Assembly: GCF_010367455.1 (NCBI RefSeq) | Contig: NZ_WRPR01000005.1 | Location: 1-64,000 of the forward strand | Origin: Candidatus Laterigemmans baculatus | GTDB taxonomy: Bacteria > Planctomycetota > Planctomycetia > Pirellulales > Pirellulaceae | DNA: 64,000 nt | Reading direction: 5' to 3' | Part shown: positions 17,614-27,316 of the stretch, in pieces | Layout: every line of letters begins with the position of its first letter | How positions within the stretch are numbered: the stretch's first letter is position 1 | Position numbers and translations under genes: made by a program | The notes under the pieces: generated by a model | What the model was told of the DNA's origin: nothing | The model's input: the letters and a program-made list of their open reading frames with translations, nothing else | The model's database searches: none

Positions 17614-20600
17614 ATGCACTTGATCCAAGCCTTCGTCGGCAACCCGATCAAAGTCTCTGTCGGCGCGCTGATGCTGTCGCTGTTCGGCATGATCGCCTTG
17701 GCGCGGATGCCGATGCAGTTGATCCCCGAAGTGCAGACGCCGACGATCACGATCGAGACCCGCTGGCCTGGAGCAAGCCCGCAGGAGGTCGAGCGGGAAA
17801 TCATCCAGGAGCAGGAGGAACAGCTCAAAAGCGTCGAGGGCGTCACGAAGATGACCAGCGAGTCGCAGGATTCGCTGGGGACGATCACGATGGAGTTTTT
17901 CGTCGGGGCGAACATGGAGGAATCGCTGCTGAAGGTGAACAGCCGCCTGCAGCAAGTTTCCGAGTACCCGGTCGAGGCGGACGAACCGGTGCTCTCGACG
18001 AGCAGCTCCTCCGACTCGCCGATCGCGTGGTTCATCCTCAGCCCGATCGCGCCGAGTGAAGCGGAGATCCGCCAGTTCGCGTCCCGACATCCCGCCTTGC
18101 AACCGCAGCTCGAAGCGGCCCTGCAGGGTTCGTCGCCAGGGCTGACCGTGCACCGACTCCGCCGCTTGGCCGAAGCGCATCCAGAGGTGGCCGAGATCCT
18201 GCCGCCGGAGATCGAAGTCCCCAAGCTGCAGCGGTTTGCCGAGGATTTCATCGAGGCCCAGTTCGAGCGGGTGCAGGGGGTTTCCAACGCCAACGTGCTC
18301 GGAGGCCGCGAAGAGGAGCTGCGCGTGATTCTCGATCCGCAGCGGTTGGCGGCTCGCTCGCTGACGGTCGAGGATGTCCGCCGCGTCCTCAGCCAGCAAA
18401 ACAAGGACACTTCCGGCGGCGATTACTGGGAAGGCAAACGCCGCTACGTCGTCCGCACGCTGAACCAGTTTCGCTCGCCCGAGCAGGTCGGCAATCAGCT
18501 GCTGGCGATGCGCGACGGAGCCCCGGTCTACGTCCGCGATGTGGCGGAGGTCGAATTTGGATTCAAAAAGCCGACCGGCGTGGTCCGGCGGTTCGGCGAA
18601 TCGAACATCGCCATCAACGCGATTCGCGAAACCGGAGCGAACGTGCTGGACGTGATGGAGGGACTCCGGCAAACCCGCGAGGAGCTGAATCGCGACATTC
18701 TGGCCGATAAGGGTTTGGAGCTGACCCAGGTCTACGACGAGACCGAGTACATCTATTCATCGATCAACCTCGTCAACCAGAACATCATCATCGGTGGAGC
18801 GCTGACGATGATGGTCCTGATGACCTTCCTCCATCTCGGCTGGAAGACGATCGTCGTCGCTCCGCTGATCGGAGTGACCGCGGTGGCAGCGGCGACCGTC
18901 TCGCCCTGGCTGTTCGTGATCACGCTGGCGATCATCATCGGGGCCGGATTTTGGTTCGCCCGGGGAGCCTTGGTGGTCGGGCTGGCGATTCCCGTCAGCA
19001 TCGTCGGAACGTTCCTCATCCTGAACTTGCTCGGCCGCTCGCTGAACGTGATCAGCTTGGCTGGGATGGCGTTTGCCGTCGGGATGTTGGTCGACAACGC
19101 GGTCGTCGTGCTCGAGAACATCTACCAGCACTACGAGCGCGGCGATACGCCGCTGGCCGCCGCAGTGCGAGGGACTCAAGAAGTCTGGGGGGCGGTGGTC
19201 GCTTCGACGCTCACGACGCTGGCGGTGTTCCTGCCGGTGCTGTTTGTGCAAGACGAAGCGGGCCAATTGTTCCGCGACATCGCGCTGGCGATCAGCGCCG
19301 CGGTCGCCCTGTCGCTGCTCGTCTCGGTGACGCTGATCCCGACCTTCACCGCGCGACTGCTGCACCCTCGCCGCAGTGTCGTCGGTGGCGGGGCGGGGGA
19401 TGGTCGTGGGGCGGGGGGTGACGGTTCGGTTTCCGCCACAGCGACCGCTCCGCCGAGCCGCATCGTCCGCTGGTTGCTGGCCGCGGGCAACCGCTTTAAC
19501 TCGCTCGTCGTGGGGATCAACGCCTGGATCCAGCGGGGTTTGCTTCGGCAGCTGGCGGTCGTCGTTTCGATGTTCCTTGCCGCCGCGACGCTGTCCTATC
19601 TGCTCTGGCCCAAAGTCGAATACCTCCCCTCGGGCAATCGCAATTTGGTCTTCGGGATTCTCCTGCCCCCTCCGGGGTACAACCTTGATGAGCTGATGGA
19701 GATCGGCGAGACGGCCGAGCGAGAGCTGCTTCCGTACTGGGACGTCGATCCGGAGAAAGTCGCGGCGGGAGACCTTGAGTACCCGCTGATCCAGGACTTT
19801 TTCTACGTCGCTCGAGGACGTCAAGTCTTCATGGGAGTACGAGCGGTCTCGCCCACCGAGTCGGCCAAGCTGATCCCGCTGATCCAGTCGATCCGGTCCA
19901 AAGTTCCCGGCACTTTTGTCGTCGCTAAGCAATCGAGCCTGTTCGAGCGAGGGCTGACCGCCGGGCGGACGATCGACATCGAGATCACCGGCCCCGAATT
20001 GCCCAAGCTGGTGGCCCTCGGCGGACGCATCCTGGGACAAGCCACCGAGCTGCTGCCGACGGCCCAATCCCGCCCGGTGCCGAGCCTCGACCTCTCGAGT
20101 CCGGAGGTCCACGTCGAGCCCAAGTTGGTCCAGAGCGAGGCGATGCAGGTCGACGCGACGACGCTCGGGTACGCCGTCAACACGCTGGTCGACGGTGCGT
20201 ACGCGACCGATTACTACATCGGCGGGGACAAGGTCGACCTGACGATTCTCGGTGACGAAGCGGTGATGCAGAGCTCGCAGGACCTCGGGTCGCTGCCGAT
20301 CGCCACGCCGACCGGCCAACTGGTCCCGCTCTCAGCGTTGGCCGAAATCCGCTTGGCCAGCGGCCCCGAACAGATCAACCACCGCGAGCGCCAGCGGGCG
20401 ATCACGATCGAAGTCTCGCCGCCGGCGGAGATGCCGCTCGAGTCGGCGCTCGAGCTGATCAACCGCGAGATCATCGCGCCGCTCCGCGACAGCGGCGAGC
20501 TCGACGGCGGCTATCGGATCGGCGTCAGCGGGACCGCCGACAAACTCCGCGACACCTGGTTGGCGCTCCGCTGGAACGTGATGCTGGCGATGCTGATCAC

Positions 20601-21177
20601 CTACCTGTTGATGGCCGCGCTCTTCGAGTCGTGGGTCTACCCGCTAGTGATTATCCTCAGCGTGCCGCTCGGGGCGGTCGGCGGAATCCTCGGGCTGCGG
20701 CTGCTGGGAGTCTACTTGGAGTGGACCGGCGGGACTCCGCAACCGCTCGACGTCCTCACGATGCTCGGGTTCGTGATCCTGATCGGCACCGTGGTCAACA
20801 ACCCAATCCTGATCGTCCACCAAGCGCTGACCTCGATGCGCGAGGACGCCCTCGACGCCCGCACCGCAGTGCTCGAGAGCGTGCGGACGCGGATCCGGCC
20901 AATCTTCATGACCACCGGAACCACCGTCCTCGGGCTCCTGCCGCTGGTCCTGTTTCCCGGAGCCGGGAGCGAGCTCTACCGCGGCCTGGGGAGCGTCGTC
21001 CTCGGCGGCCTGCTGGTCTCAACCGGGTTCACGCTCGTCTTCGTCCCCACGCTCTTTACGCTCGCCCTGCGAATCTTTGGTGGCTCCCGCCCGCAGCTCA
21101 GCAACGAGACGATCGAGAACCCGCAGACGCCGCCCCAGGAATCGGCTCGCCCGGAGAAAGAACTGGTCCTGTCGTAG
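17614..21177 (+). CDS. RND-family efflux pump (AcrB/HAE-like)
   Basis: Inner-membrane proton-driven transporter of 1187 residues, longer than the ~1040 typical. Extra length includes a charged insert in the first porter domain (~150-210) and a Gly-rich linker near residues 588-615. The N-terminal FVGNPIKVSVGALMLSLFGM and transmembrane helices are evident. TM4 reads VGMLVDNAVVVLENIYQH, with one Asp where AcrB has two. The TM10 region reads GTVVNNPILIVHQ, with no Lys at the AcrB K940 site. Such variants occur in known RND branches, so the coupling residues differ from AcrB. It forms an operon with the adaptor. Substrate is unknown. Confidence 0.92.
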   Translation: MHLIQAFVGNPIKVSVGALMLSLFGMIALARMPMQLIPEVQTPTITIETRWPGASPQEVEREIIQEQEEQLKSVEGVTKMTSESQDSLGTITMEFFVGANMEESLLKVNSRLQQVSEYPVEADEPVLSTSSSSDSPIAWFILSPIAPSEAEIRQFASRHPALQPQLEAALQGSSPGLTVHRLRRLAEAHPEVAEILPPEIEVPKLQRFAEDFIEAQFERVQGVSNANVLGGREEELRVILDPQRLAARSLTVEDVRRVLSQQNKDTSGGDYWEGKRRYVVRTLNQFRSPEQVGNQLLAMRDGAPVYVRDVAEVEFGFKKPTGVVRRFGESNIAINAIRETGANVLDVMEGLRQTREELNRDILADKGLELTQVYDETEYIYSSINLVNQNIIIGGALTMMVLMTFLHLGWKTIVVAPLIGVTAVAAATVSPWLFVITLAIIIGAGFWFARGALVVGLAIPVSIVGTFLILNLLGRSLNVISLAGMAFAVGMLVDNAVVVLENIYQHYERGDTPLAAAVRGTQEVWGAVVASTLTTLAVFLPVLFVQDEAGQLFRDIALAISAAVALSLLVSVTLIPTFTARLLHPRRSVVGGGAGDGRGAGGDGSVSATATAPPSRIVRWLLAAGNRFNSLVVGINAWIQRGLLRQLAVVVSMFLAAATLSYLLWPKVEYLPSGNRNLVFGILLPPPGYNLDELMEIGETAERELLPYWDVDPEKVAAGDLEYPLIQDFFYVARGRQVFMGVRAVSPTESAKLIPLIQSIRSKVPGTFVVAKQSSLFERGLTAGRTIDIEITGPELPKLVALGGRILGQATELLPTAQSRPVPSLDLSSPEVHVEPKLVQSEAMQVDATTLGYAVNTLVDGAYATDYYIGGDKVDLTILGDEAVMQSSQDLGSLPIATPTGQLVPLSALAEIRLASGPEQINHRERQRAITIEVSPPAEMPLESALELINREIIAPLRDSGELDGGYRIGVSGTADKLRDTWLALRWNVMLAMLITYLLMAALFESWVYPLVIILSVPLGAVGGILGLRLLGVYLEWTGGTPQPLDVLTMLGFVILIGTVVNNPILIVHQALTSMREDALDARTAVLESVRTRIRPIFMTTGTTVLGLLPLVLFPGAGSELYRGLGSVVLGGLLVSTGFTLVFVPTLFTLALRIFGGSRPQLSNETIENPQTPPQESARPEKELVLS

Positions 21178-21206
21178 GCCAGTCCTCAGTCCTCAGTACT
21201 CAGTCC

Positions 21207-23318
21207 TCAGTCTGGCAATTGTTCGAGAACGGGGGCCGCCCAGGGTTCGTCTTCGTAGAGCGTGGCCAAGCCCTTGAAGAACCGCTCGCGTTCGCTGCCG
21301 TCGAGATGCTCGCGGCCCCACCGCAGCCAGGCCGCCAGCTGCTCGGTGCGGGGATCGGTCCAGGCTTCGCTGCTGGCGTCCAGACGCTCGACTTCGCGGC
21401 GGGTCAGCTCGCTCAGCCTGATCAGCGAATTGTCTCCCGGGCCGTCGCCTTCGAGCGCCGCCGGGTGCCCGAACACATCCAGCCACGTCCGCAGCCGGTC
21501 GGCCGCCGCGTGGGGAAACTGGTCGCGACCCTCGATCGCTTTGAGCCAAGATTGCTGGGCCGGGTCGAGCATCTCGACCCCCCCGAAACGCAGAGCGCGG
21601 CCGCGGAGCTTGCGGGCCATCTGCTCAACCTCGCTCAGATCCTGCGTCTCGCGGAGGGTTTCCGCCGAGGGATCGTGGGGATAGAGCCGCAAAAAGTCCT
21701 CCCGAGCGAGTCGCGCGGCTTGAGGATCGCCCGCCGATTCGGCCGCGGCGATCGCCGCCAACAGATCCTCGCGATCGGGTTTGCGGAGCATCCACAGCGA
21801 GATCCCCACCATCGTGATCAGCAACAACAGCAGGCCGCCGATCGACGCCCACTGCCAGGGGTCGCGCTGCGGCTCGGCCGAGTCGCCCCAGCGGCGGCGA
21901 GGACCATCCGCCGGCACCGCTTCGAAGCGAGTCTTCGGTGGGGGGACGTCCTGACGCTCTCGCCCCGCTGAATCGGCCCGGCCCCCTGCATCGGCCCAGC
22001 CCGCTGACTCGGCCCGGCCCCCAGCATCGACCCGCCCTGGGGGACTCGGTCGCCCCGGGGGACTGTGGGGTTCGGCGGGACTCACCCGCGGCGTGGAGCT
22101 CGAACGCAGCGGCGCCGCGGGGGAGTGCGAGGGAGAGGGGTAGCCTGCCGCAGGCGACCGCTCAGGGCTCGCCTCTCCGGTCTCGATTCCGCTGCCCGTG
22201 GGAATGTCCGAATCGCTCCCGGAGATCGTCGGCTGATCCGGGCCGCTCGCCACGTAGCCGGGCCGGGTGAGTGCCGATTCGCCCCCTTCGTCGCGGGTCG
22301 CGTCGGAATGAATCGGATTGAGTCCCGAGCCTTCCACCGTGGGCCCATCGGATCGCCGGCCTCCATGCGTGGGGCCGTCGAGCGTCCGGTCCGTGTCCGA
22401 GAGATCGTCCGGGTACGGCGCCGCTTCGCCGCTCGAGGGAAGGGCACCACTGACCGTGGGTCGGTCGGGGTCGAGCTGCGTCAGCTCGCCGCGGCGATGC
22501 AATCCGACGCGCATCGAGGCTAATCGTTTGCCGACAGCCAAAGCGGTCGGCGGCCGGTCCTCGGGGGCCTTTTCGAGCAGCTCGTGGACGAGTTCGGCCA
22601 GCTCGTGGGGGACGTCCGGGACGACCAGATCGAGCGGCACGGGGCTCTCATGCTTCAGGCCGTGGATCACCTGCGTCAGATTCCGTCCACCGAATGGAGG
22701 CCTGCCGACCAGACAGGCGTAGAGCAGGCTGCCGAGGGCGTAGAGGTCGGTTCGCGGCGTCACGTTTCCGCCGGCCGCTTGTTCGGGAGCCATGTAATCG
22801 GCCGTCCCGAGCACCGATCCAGCGGCGGTTTGTTCGTTGGCCCCAAAAAGCTTGGCGATCCCAAAATCGGTCAGCTTCAACCGTCCTTCGGGCTCCATCA
22901 GCAGGTTGGCCGGTTTCAAATCGCGGTGGATGACGCCAAAATCATGGGCGTGCTTCAGCGCCGCGCAAACATCGATGCCGATGCCGAGCACCGTGTCCCA
23001 GTCGAGCCGTTTCACTTTCCGCAAGTGCTCCAGCAGACTCGGCCCCTCGACCAACTCCATCGAGTAAAACAGCAGCCCCTGTTCTTCGCCAAAGCCGATC
23101 AGCCGGACGATGTTGGGGTGGTTGAGATTTTTCAGCGTCTCGATTTCCGCGTCGAAGCGGCGGCGGAATCGAGGCTCCTGCGACATCTGCCGGGCCAGGA
23201 CCTTGATCGCTACGCGTTGGCCCGTCTTGACGTGCGCCCCGCGGTAGACGGTACCCATTCCGCCCTGGCCTAATTTTTCAGCGACCCGGTAAGGTCCCAA
23301 GAATTCAAAATCGGTCAT
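21207..23318 (-). CDS. Membrane-anchored Ser/Thr protein kinase (PknB-like)
   Basis: 703 residues. The N-terminal kinase domain (~1-275) is complete: glycine loop GQGGMGTVY, VAIKV lysine, catalytic HRDLKPANLL, DFG and APEQ. A long Pro/Ser/Asp-rich, low-complexity linker (~280-500) includes GGRAESAGWADAGGRADSAG repeats. A single transmembrane helix near residue 515 (GGLLLLLITMVGISLWML) follows, then an outer domain of ~170 residues with no recognised sensor fold. The kinase faces the cytoplasm. The target is unknown. It is convergent with the RND pump. Confidence 0.92.
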   Translation of the reverse strand: MTDFEFLGPYRVAEKLGQGGMGTVYRGAHVKTGQRVAIKVLARQMSQEPRFRRRFDAEIETLKNLNHPNIVRLIGFGEEQGLLFYSMELVEGPSLLEHLRKVKRLDWDTVLGIGIDVCAALKHAHDFGVIHRDLKPANLLMEPEGRLKLTDFGIAKLFGANEQTAAGSVLGTADYMAPEQAAGGNVTPRTDLYALGSLLYACLVGRPPFGGRNLTQVIHGLKHESPVPLDLVVPDVPHELAELVHELLEKAPEDRPPTALAVGKRLASMRVGLHRRGELTQLDPDRPTVSGALPSSGEAAPYPDDLSDTDRTLDGPTHGGRRSDGPTVEGSGLNPIHSDATRDEGGESALTRPGYVASGPDQPTISGSDSDIPTGSGIETGEASPERSPAAGYPSPSHSPAAPLRSSSTPRVSPAEPHSPPGRPSPPGRVDAGGRAESAGWADAGGRADSAGRERQDVPPPKTRFEAVPADGPRRRWGDSAEPQRDPWQWASIGGLLLLLITMVGISLWMLRKPDREDLLAAIAAAESAGDPQAARLAREDFLRLYPHDPSAETLRETQDLSEVEQMARKLRGRALRFGGVEMLDPAQQSWLKAIEGRDQFPHAAADRLRTWLDVFGHPAALEGDGPGDNSLIRLSELTRREVERLDASSEAWTDPRTEQLAAWLRWGREHLDGSERERFFKGLATLYEDEPWAAPVLEQLPD

Positions 23319-23405
23319 GCGGAGAGTCGCTGCGAAAATGGATGAGGCGGTGCGAAGGGGACGGGGAGCTGCGGGTTCGCGATTTATTCTAGACGAGGTT
23401 CAGGG

Positions 23406-25145
23406 ATGAAGGATCGAGGGAAGACTGCCGGTGCGGCCATCGCCGCCCCCCCATGGCTGCTCTCGGCCGCCGGGGCACTGCTCCTATGGCTGGCCCAGCC
23501 GCCAATGGCCTGGAGCCTCGTCGGGTGGATCGCCCTGGTTCCCTGGTCAGTGCTGGTCGCCCGCCCAGAGCCACTTGGTCGCCGCGGCTATCTCGGGTTG
23601 TGGGTCGCCGGTTCGCTGTTCTGGCTGACGACGCTGCAGGGCATTCGCTTGGCCCATCCGGCGCTCTATCCGGGCTGGATCGTGCTAGGAATCTACATGG
23701 GAGCTTATCCGCCCCTGTTCGTGGGACTCGCGCGGGTGATGCGCCACGCGTGGCGGCTTCCGCTCGCCCTGGCCGTGCCGATCGCCTGGACCGGGCTGGA
23801 GCTGATCCGCAGCTACGCATTCACCGGGTTCTCGATCGCGATGCTCGGACACAGCCAAGCGGACGTCGCTCCCATGATGCAGATCGTGGACACATTTGGA
23901 ACCTATGGAGTCAGCTTCGTGCTCGCCTCGGTCGCCGCGGCGCTCGCCCAGCTGCTGCTCGCGGCGACCGCCAGAGCCGCGATGCCCGCTGGCGAAACGC
24001 TTGCTGGCGAAACGCTCGACCGCGAAACGCTTGCCGGGGGAACGCTTACCGGGGGAGCGCTTGCCGGGGGGCTGGTTGCCGGAAGTCTAGTCGCCGCGAC
24101 GCTCGGCTACGGCTACTGGCGGCTGGCCGAGGCCGACCGCTTGGCCGAGCAACCACCGCTGCTCGATGCTCTGTTGATCCAGCGCAACGAGCCGCTGGTG
24201 TATTCAATGGATGCCGAACGGGAAGCGGTCGTGTTCAACGACTACGTCTCTTCGACGCTCGCGGCGATGCGTGAGTATCCCGCAGCCGACGTGGTGGTCT
24301 GGCCCGAGTCGATGTTCACCGGCGGGCTCCCGCTCCGCGTGCTCGGCGAGTCGTGGTCGGTCCCCGAGGAGACGGGGATGTCGGCTTCCGAGTTCGAGGA
24401 TGTGATCGAGCGGCAAGCGGCGATGTTCCGCTCCCGAGCAGCCGACATCCAGCGGATGGCAGCCCTGGCCGCCTCGCGGAACGCCCCGCCGGAGCTGCTC
24501 GTCGGCAGCTCGATCCATCGCTACGGCGAAACTCCGCAGGCGTTTGGCGGAGCGGTCCACATCACCGCAGATCACGAGATCGCCGCCTGGTATGGCAAGA
24601 TGCACCTGGTGATGTTTGGCGAGTACATTCCGTTCGGCACTCACTTCCCGTGGCTCTACGAGATCGGTCCGCTGCGGCAGGGAGCGACTCCCGGCGACGG
24701 ACCGGTGGAGATGACGATCGCCGGCACGAGGGTCGCTCCGAGCGTCTGCTTCGAAACGATGGTCGAGCAGGTGACCGGAAACAGCTTGCGGCAGTTGGCT
24801 CGCCGCGGCGGCGACCCGCAGTTGATCCTCAACATCACCAATGACGCTTGGTTCCATGGCGCGTCGATCCTCGACCACCATCGCCGCTGTTCGCAGTCGA
24901 TCGCCGTGGCCAACCGCCGACCGCTGCTGATGGCCGCCAACCAAGGCCCCACGGTGTGGATCGACGGCAGCGGCCGCAGGATCGAGTCGCTGCCGTTCGA
25001 GGTCGACCGCCCGCTGCTGGCCCAGCCCACCGCCGATGGCCGCTGGAGCGTCTACCGCCAGCTCGGAGACAAACTCGTCTGGCCGCTGGCGATCCTCTGC
25101 GCCGCCGCCGCCGCCAGCGGATGGCGAGGAAGAAAGAGGAGTTAG
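23406..25145 (+). CDS. lnt: Apolipoprotein N-acyltransferase
   Basis: Adds the third acyl chain to lipoproteins at the periplasmic face of the inner membrane. 579 residues. About six to seven transmembrane helices (to ~residue 225) are followed by a nitrilase-like domain with the Glu (VVWPESMFTGG), Lys (WYGKMHLVMFGEYIPFG) and Cys (APSVCFETM) triad. A segment near 23989-24085 encodes 15-bp tandem repeats (AGETL, GGTL, GGAL units) inside a membrane-proximal stretch, which is unusual for Lnt. The last helix near the C-terminus fits the family topology. It is divergent from the kinase gene. Confidence 0.93.
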   Translation: MKDRGKTAGAAIAAPPWLLSAAGALLLWLAQPPMAWSLVGWIALVPWSVLVARPEPLGRRGYLGLWVAGSLFWLTTLQGIRLAHPALYPGWIVLGIYMGAYPPLFVGLARVMRHAWRLPLALAVPIAWTGLELIRSYAFTGFSIAMLGHSQADVAPMMQIVDTFGTYGVSFVLASVAAALAQLLLAATARAAMPAGETLAGETLDRETLAGGTLTGGALAGGLVAGSLVAATLGYGYWRLAEADRLAEQPPLLDALLIQRNEPLVYSMDAEREAVVFNDYVSSTLAAMREYPAADVVVWPESMFTGGLPLRVLGESWSVPEETGMSASEFEDVIERQAAMFRSRAADIQRMAALAASRNAPPELLVGSSIHRYGETPQAFGGAVHITADHEIAAWYGKMHLVMFGEYIPFGTHFPWLYEIGPLRQGATPGDGPVEMTIAGTRVAPSVCFETMVEQVTGNSLRQLARRGGDPQLILNITNDAWFHGASILDHHRRCSQSIAVANRRPLLMAANQGPTVWIDGSGRRIESLPFEVDRPLLAQPTADGRWSVYRQLGDKLVWPLAILCAAAAASGWRGRKRS

Positions 25146-25168
25146 GACTCAAGCTCAGTACTCAGTAC

Positions 25169-27250
25169 TCACCCTCCGGCCGGCTCGTACTCCAGCTGGC
25201 AATCGGGGAGCGATTCTAAAAACACGCGGCCGTAGGTTTTCGTCCGCACCCGCGGGTCGAGGATCACGACGCGGCCGGTGTCGGTGGCGGTCCGGATCAG
25301 CCGCCCGAAACCTTGCCGCAGCTTGATCACCGCTTCGGGCAGCTGGTAATCGCGAAACGGATTGCCTCCCTGCTGGCGGATCGCTTCGAGCCGGGCTTCG
25401 AGCAGCGGATGGTCGGGGACGGAGAAGGGCAGCTTGGTGATGATCACGTTCTGCAGCGTGTCGCCCGGCACGTCGACTCCCTGCCAGAAGCTGTCGGTGC
25501 CGAGCAGCACGCCTCGCGGCGCGCGGCGAAAGGCGTCCAGGATTTGGCTGCGGGATTGATCCCCCCCCTGGCTGTACAGTTCCAATCGCTGGGTGATCAG
25601 CCAAGGAAGGAGCGCTTCGCCGGTCCGCCGCAACAGGTCGTAGCTGGTGAACAGCACGAAGGCGTGGCCATCGGTGGCGGCGACGTGGCGGCGGATCGGT
25701 TCGAGGATCGCGCGATCGTAGGCCGCCCGCTGCGCCGAGGGGTCGGGCAACCCGGTGACGACGACCAGCTTGGCTTGCCGCCGATAATCGAACGGGCTGC
25801 CCACGCGGAGCGAATCGCCGCCGGAGAGACCGATGCGAGAGCGGAAGAAATCAAAATTCTGCTGCCGCCCCACGGCCAGCGTCGCACTGGTCAGGACGAC
25901 CGAGCCGACGCGCTGGAAGAGCTGTTCGCGGAGCGTTGTGCCGACGTCGACCGGAGCGGCCGCCAAACTCACGCGGTCCATGCCACCCCGCCGCGAGTGG
26001 GCCCGCTCCAGCCAGTACACGGCGTCGGAAACTTCCTGGCCATTCCACTGCTCGAGCGCTCCGGCCAAACCGAGCAAGCGATCGTGGGCCGAGGTGAAAT
26101 CCTTGCGGATCGACTCCTCAACCTGATCCTCGGCGAACTTGCGGAGCCCGGCGGCGAGGGCTTTGAGCGGCCCACTGACGCCGTTCTCGACCACTTCCGG
26201 ACGCGGCACACGGCCGTTGCTCTTGCCGCGCTGTTCCCACCAATCGAGCAAGTCGGCGAAGTAATCGGTCGACGCCGCCCGGCAGTGGTCGACGTCGCGC
26301 TGCAGCCGCCGCAGGTCGTGGGCGACGAGCAGCCCTTTCTGCGTGCGGTCGTTGTAGAGCTTGTTGAGGGTGTAATCGATTTGGCTGCTGCTGACCCGAA
26401 TCCCCAGATGGTCGCCGGCGACCGCTTCGACCGTGTGGCATTCGTCGAGGATCGCCGCATCGTACTCGGGCAGCAGACTGATCTCTTGCTGGCGGAGCGC
26501 CAAATCGCTGAAGAAGAGCGCATGGTTGACGACCAGGATCTGCGCCCCGGCGGCTCGCCGCCGCGCCTGAAAATAGAAGCAGTCTTTGTAGTGCGGGCAT
26601 TTCCGCCCGAGGCAATTGCCGGTGTCGCTTTGGACTTCGTCCCAGACCGCCGCATCGGGGACGATCGGCAACGTGCTGCGGCTGCCGTCGGTCGTCGTCT
26701 TGGCCCACTCGTCGATCTTGCGGAGCTGACGATGCTGCTCGTCGTGGGCCAGCAGGCTAGTCGCTTTGGCGATCGCGCCTTTGAGCCTCCGCAGCGAGAT
26801 GTAGTTGGCGCGGCCCTTGACCAAGACCGCGGTGAACTCGCGGGGAATCACGCTGTTGAGGACCGGCAAGTCCTTGGCCATCAGCTGTTCCTGGAGCGAG
26901 ATCGTGTGGGTCGAGATCACGATCCGTCCGTGCCGCGGAGTGCCCCCTTCGGCCGCGGATCGTGGTCGCTCCGCGGGACGCGTCTCGGCGAGCGGCTCGG
27001 GTTCCTCGTCGCGCTGGTCGGCGGTCGCCTCGAGGATCGCGGGCACGAGGTAGGCAAAGCTCTTGCCAGTCCCGGTGCCCGCTTCGGCGATCAAGTGCCT
27101 CCGCCCGGCGAGCGACGCGGCCACGGCGCGAGCCATCTCCAACTGCTGCGGCCGCTCCTCGTATTGGCTCAGCCGCCGCGCGATTCGTCCCTGCGCGCCG
27201 AGGATCGAGTCGACGGTGAGGGGGCCGGAGCTGCCGACAGGTTGCGTCAC
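25169..27250 (-). CDS. DinG/XPD-like superfamily 2 DNA helicase
   Basis: 693 residues with Walker A EAGTGTGKSFAYLVP, STHTISLQEQ, VVNHALFF, a DEAH-type box LDECH, SATL, and C-terminal QGFGRLIR. DinG/XPD enzymes carry a four-Cys Fe-S cluster between Walker A and the DECH box. Here three cysteines are visible (CLGRKCPHYKDC), while the usual first one, after GRxNY, is replaced (GRANYISLRRL). The cluster may be absent or differently ligated. It follows dprA by 66 bp on the same strand. Confidence 0.9.
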   Translation of the reverse strand: MTQPVGSSGPLTVDSILGAQGRIARRLSQYEERPQQLEMARAVAASLAGRRHLIAEAGTGTGKSFAYLVPAILEATADQRDEEPEPLAETRPAERPRSAAEGGTPRHGRIVISTHTISLQEQLMAKDLPVLNSVIPREFTAVLVKGRANYISLRRLKGAIAKATSLLAHDEQHRQLRKIDEWAKTTTDGSRSTLPIVPDAAVWDEVQSDTGNCLGRKCPHYKDCFYFQARRRAAGAQILVVNHALFFSDLALRQQEISLLPEYDAAILDECHTVEAVAGDHLGIRVSSSQIDYTLNKLYNDRTQKGLLVAHDLRRLQRDVDHCRAASTDYFADLLDWWEQRGKSNGRVPRPEVVENGVSGPLKALAAGLRKFAEDQVEESIRKDFTSAHDRLLGLAGALEQWNGQEVSDAVYWLERAHSRRGGMDRVSLAAAPVDVGTTLREQLFQRVGSVVLTSATLAVGRQQNFDFFRSRIGLSGGDSLRVGSPFDYRRQAKLVVVTGLPDPSAQRAAYDRAILEPIRRHVAATDGHAFVLFTSYDLLRRTGEALLPWLITQRLELYSQGGDQSRSQILDAFRRAPRGVLLGTDSFWQGVDVPGDTLQNVIITKLPFSVPDHPLLEARLEAIRQQGGNPFRDYQLPEAVIKLRQGFGRLIRTATDTGRVVILDPRVRTKTYGRVFLESLPDCQLEYEPAGG

Positions 27251-27316
27251 GAATTATCCATTTCAGCAGAGTCGAAAAGGAACGTCTCGCCCCTCGCTTC
27301 TCGCCACTCGTTTCTC

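Noticed and set aside
16129-21177. Full tripartite efflux operon including a TolC-like channel
   Set aside because: Only the adaptor and pump are present; the next gene is an oppositely oriented kinase.
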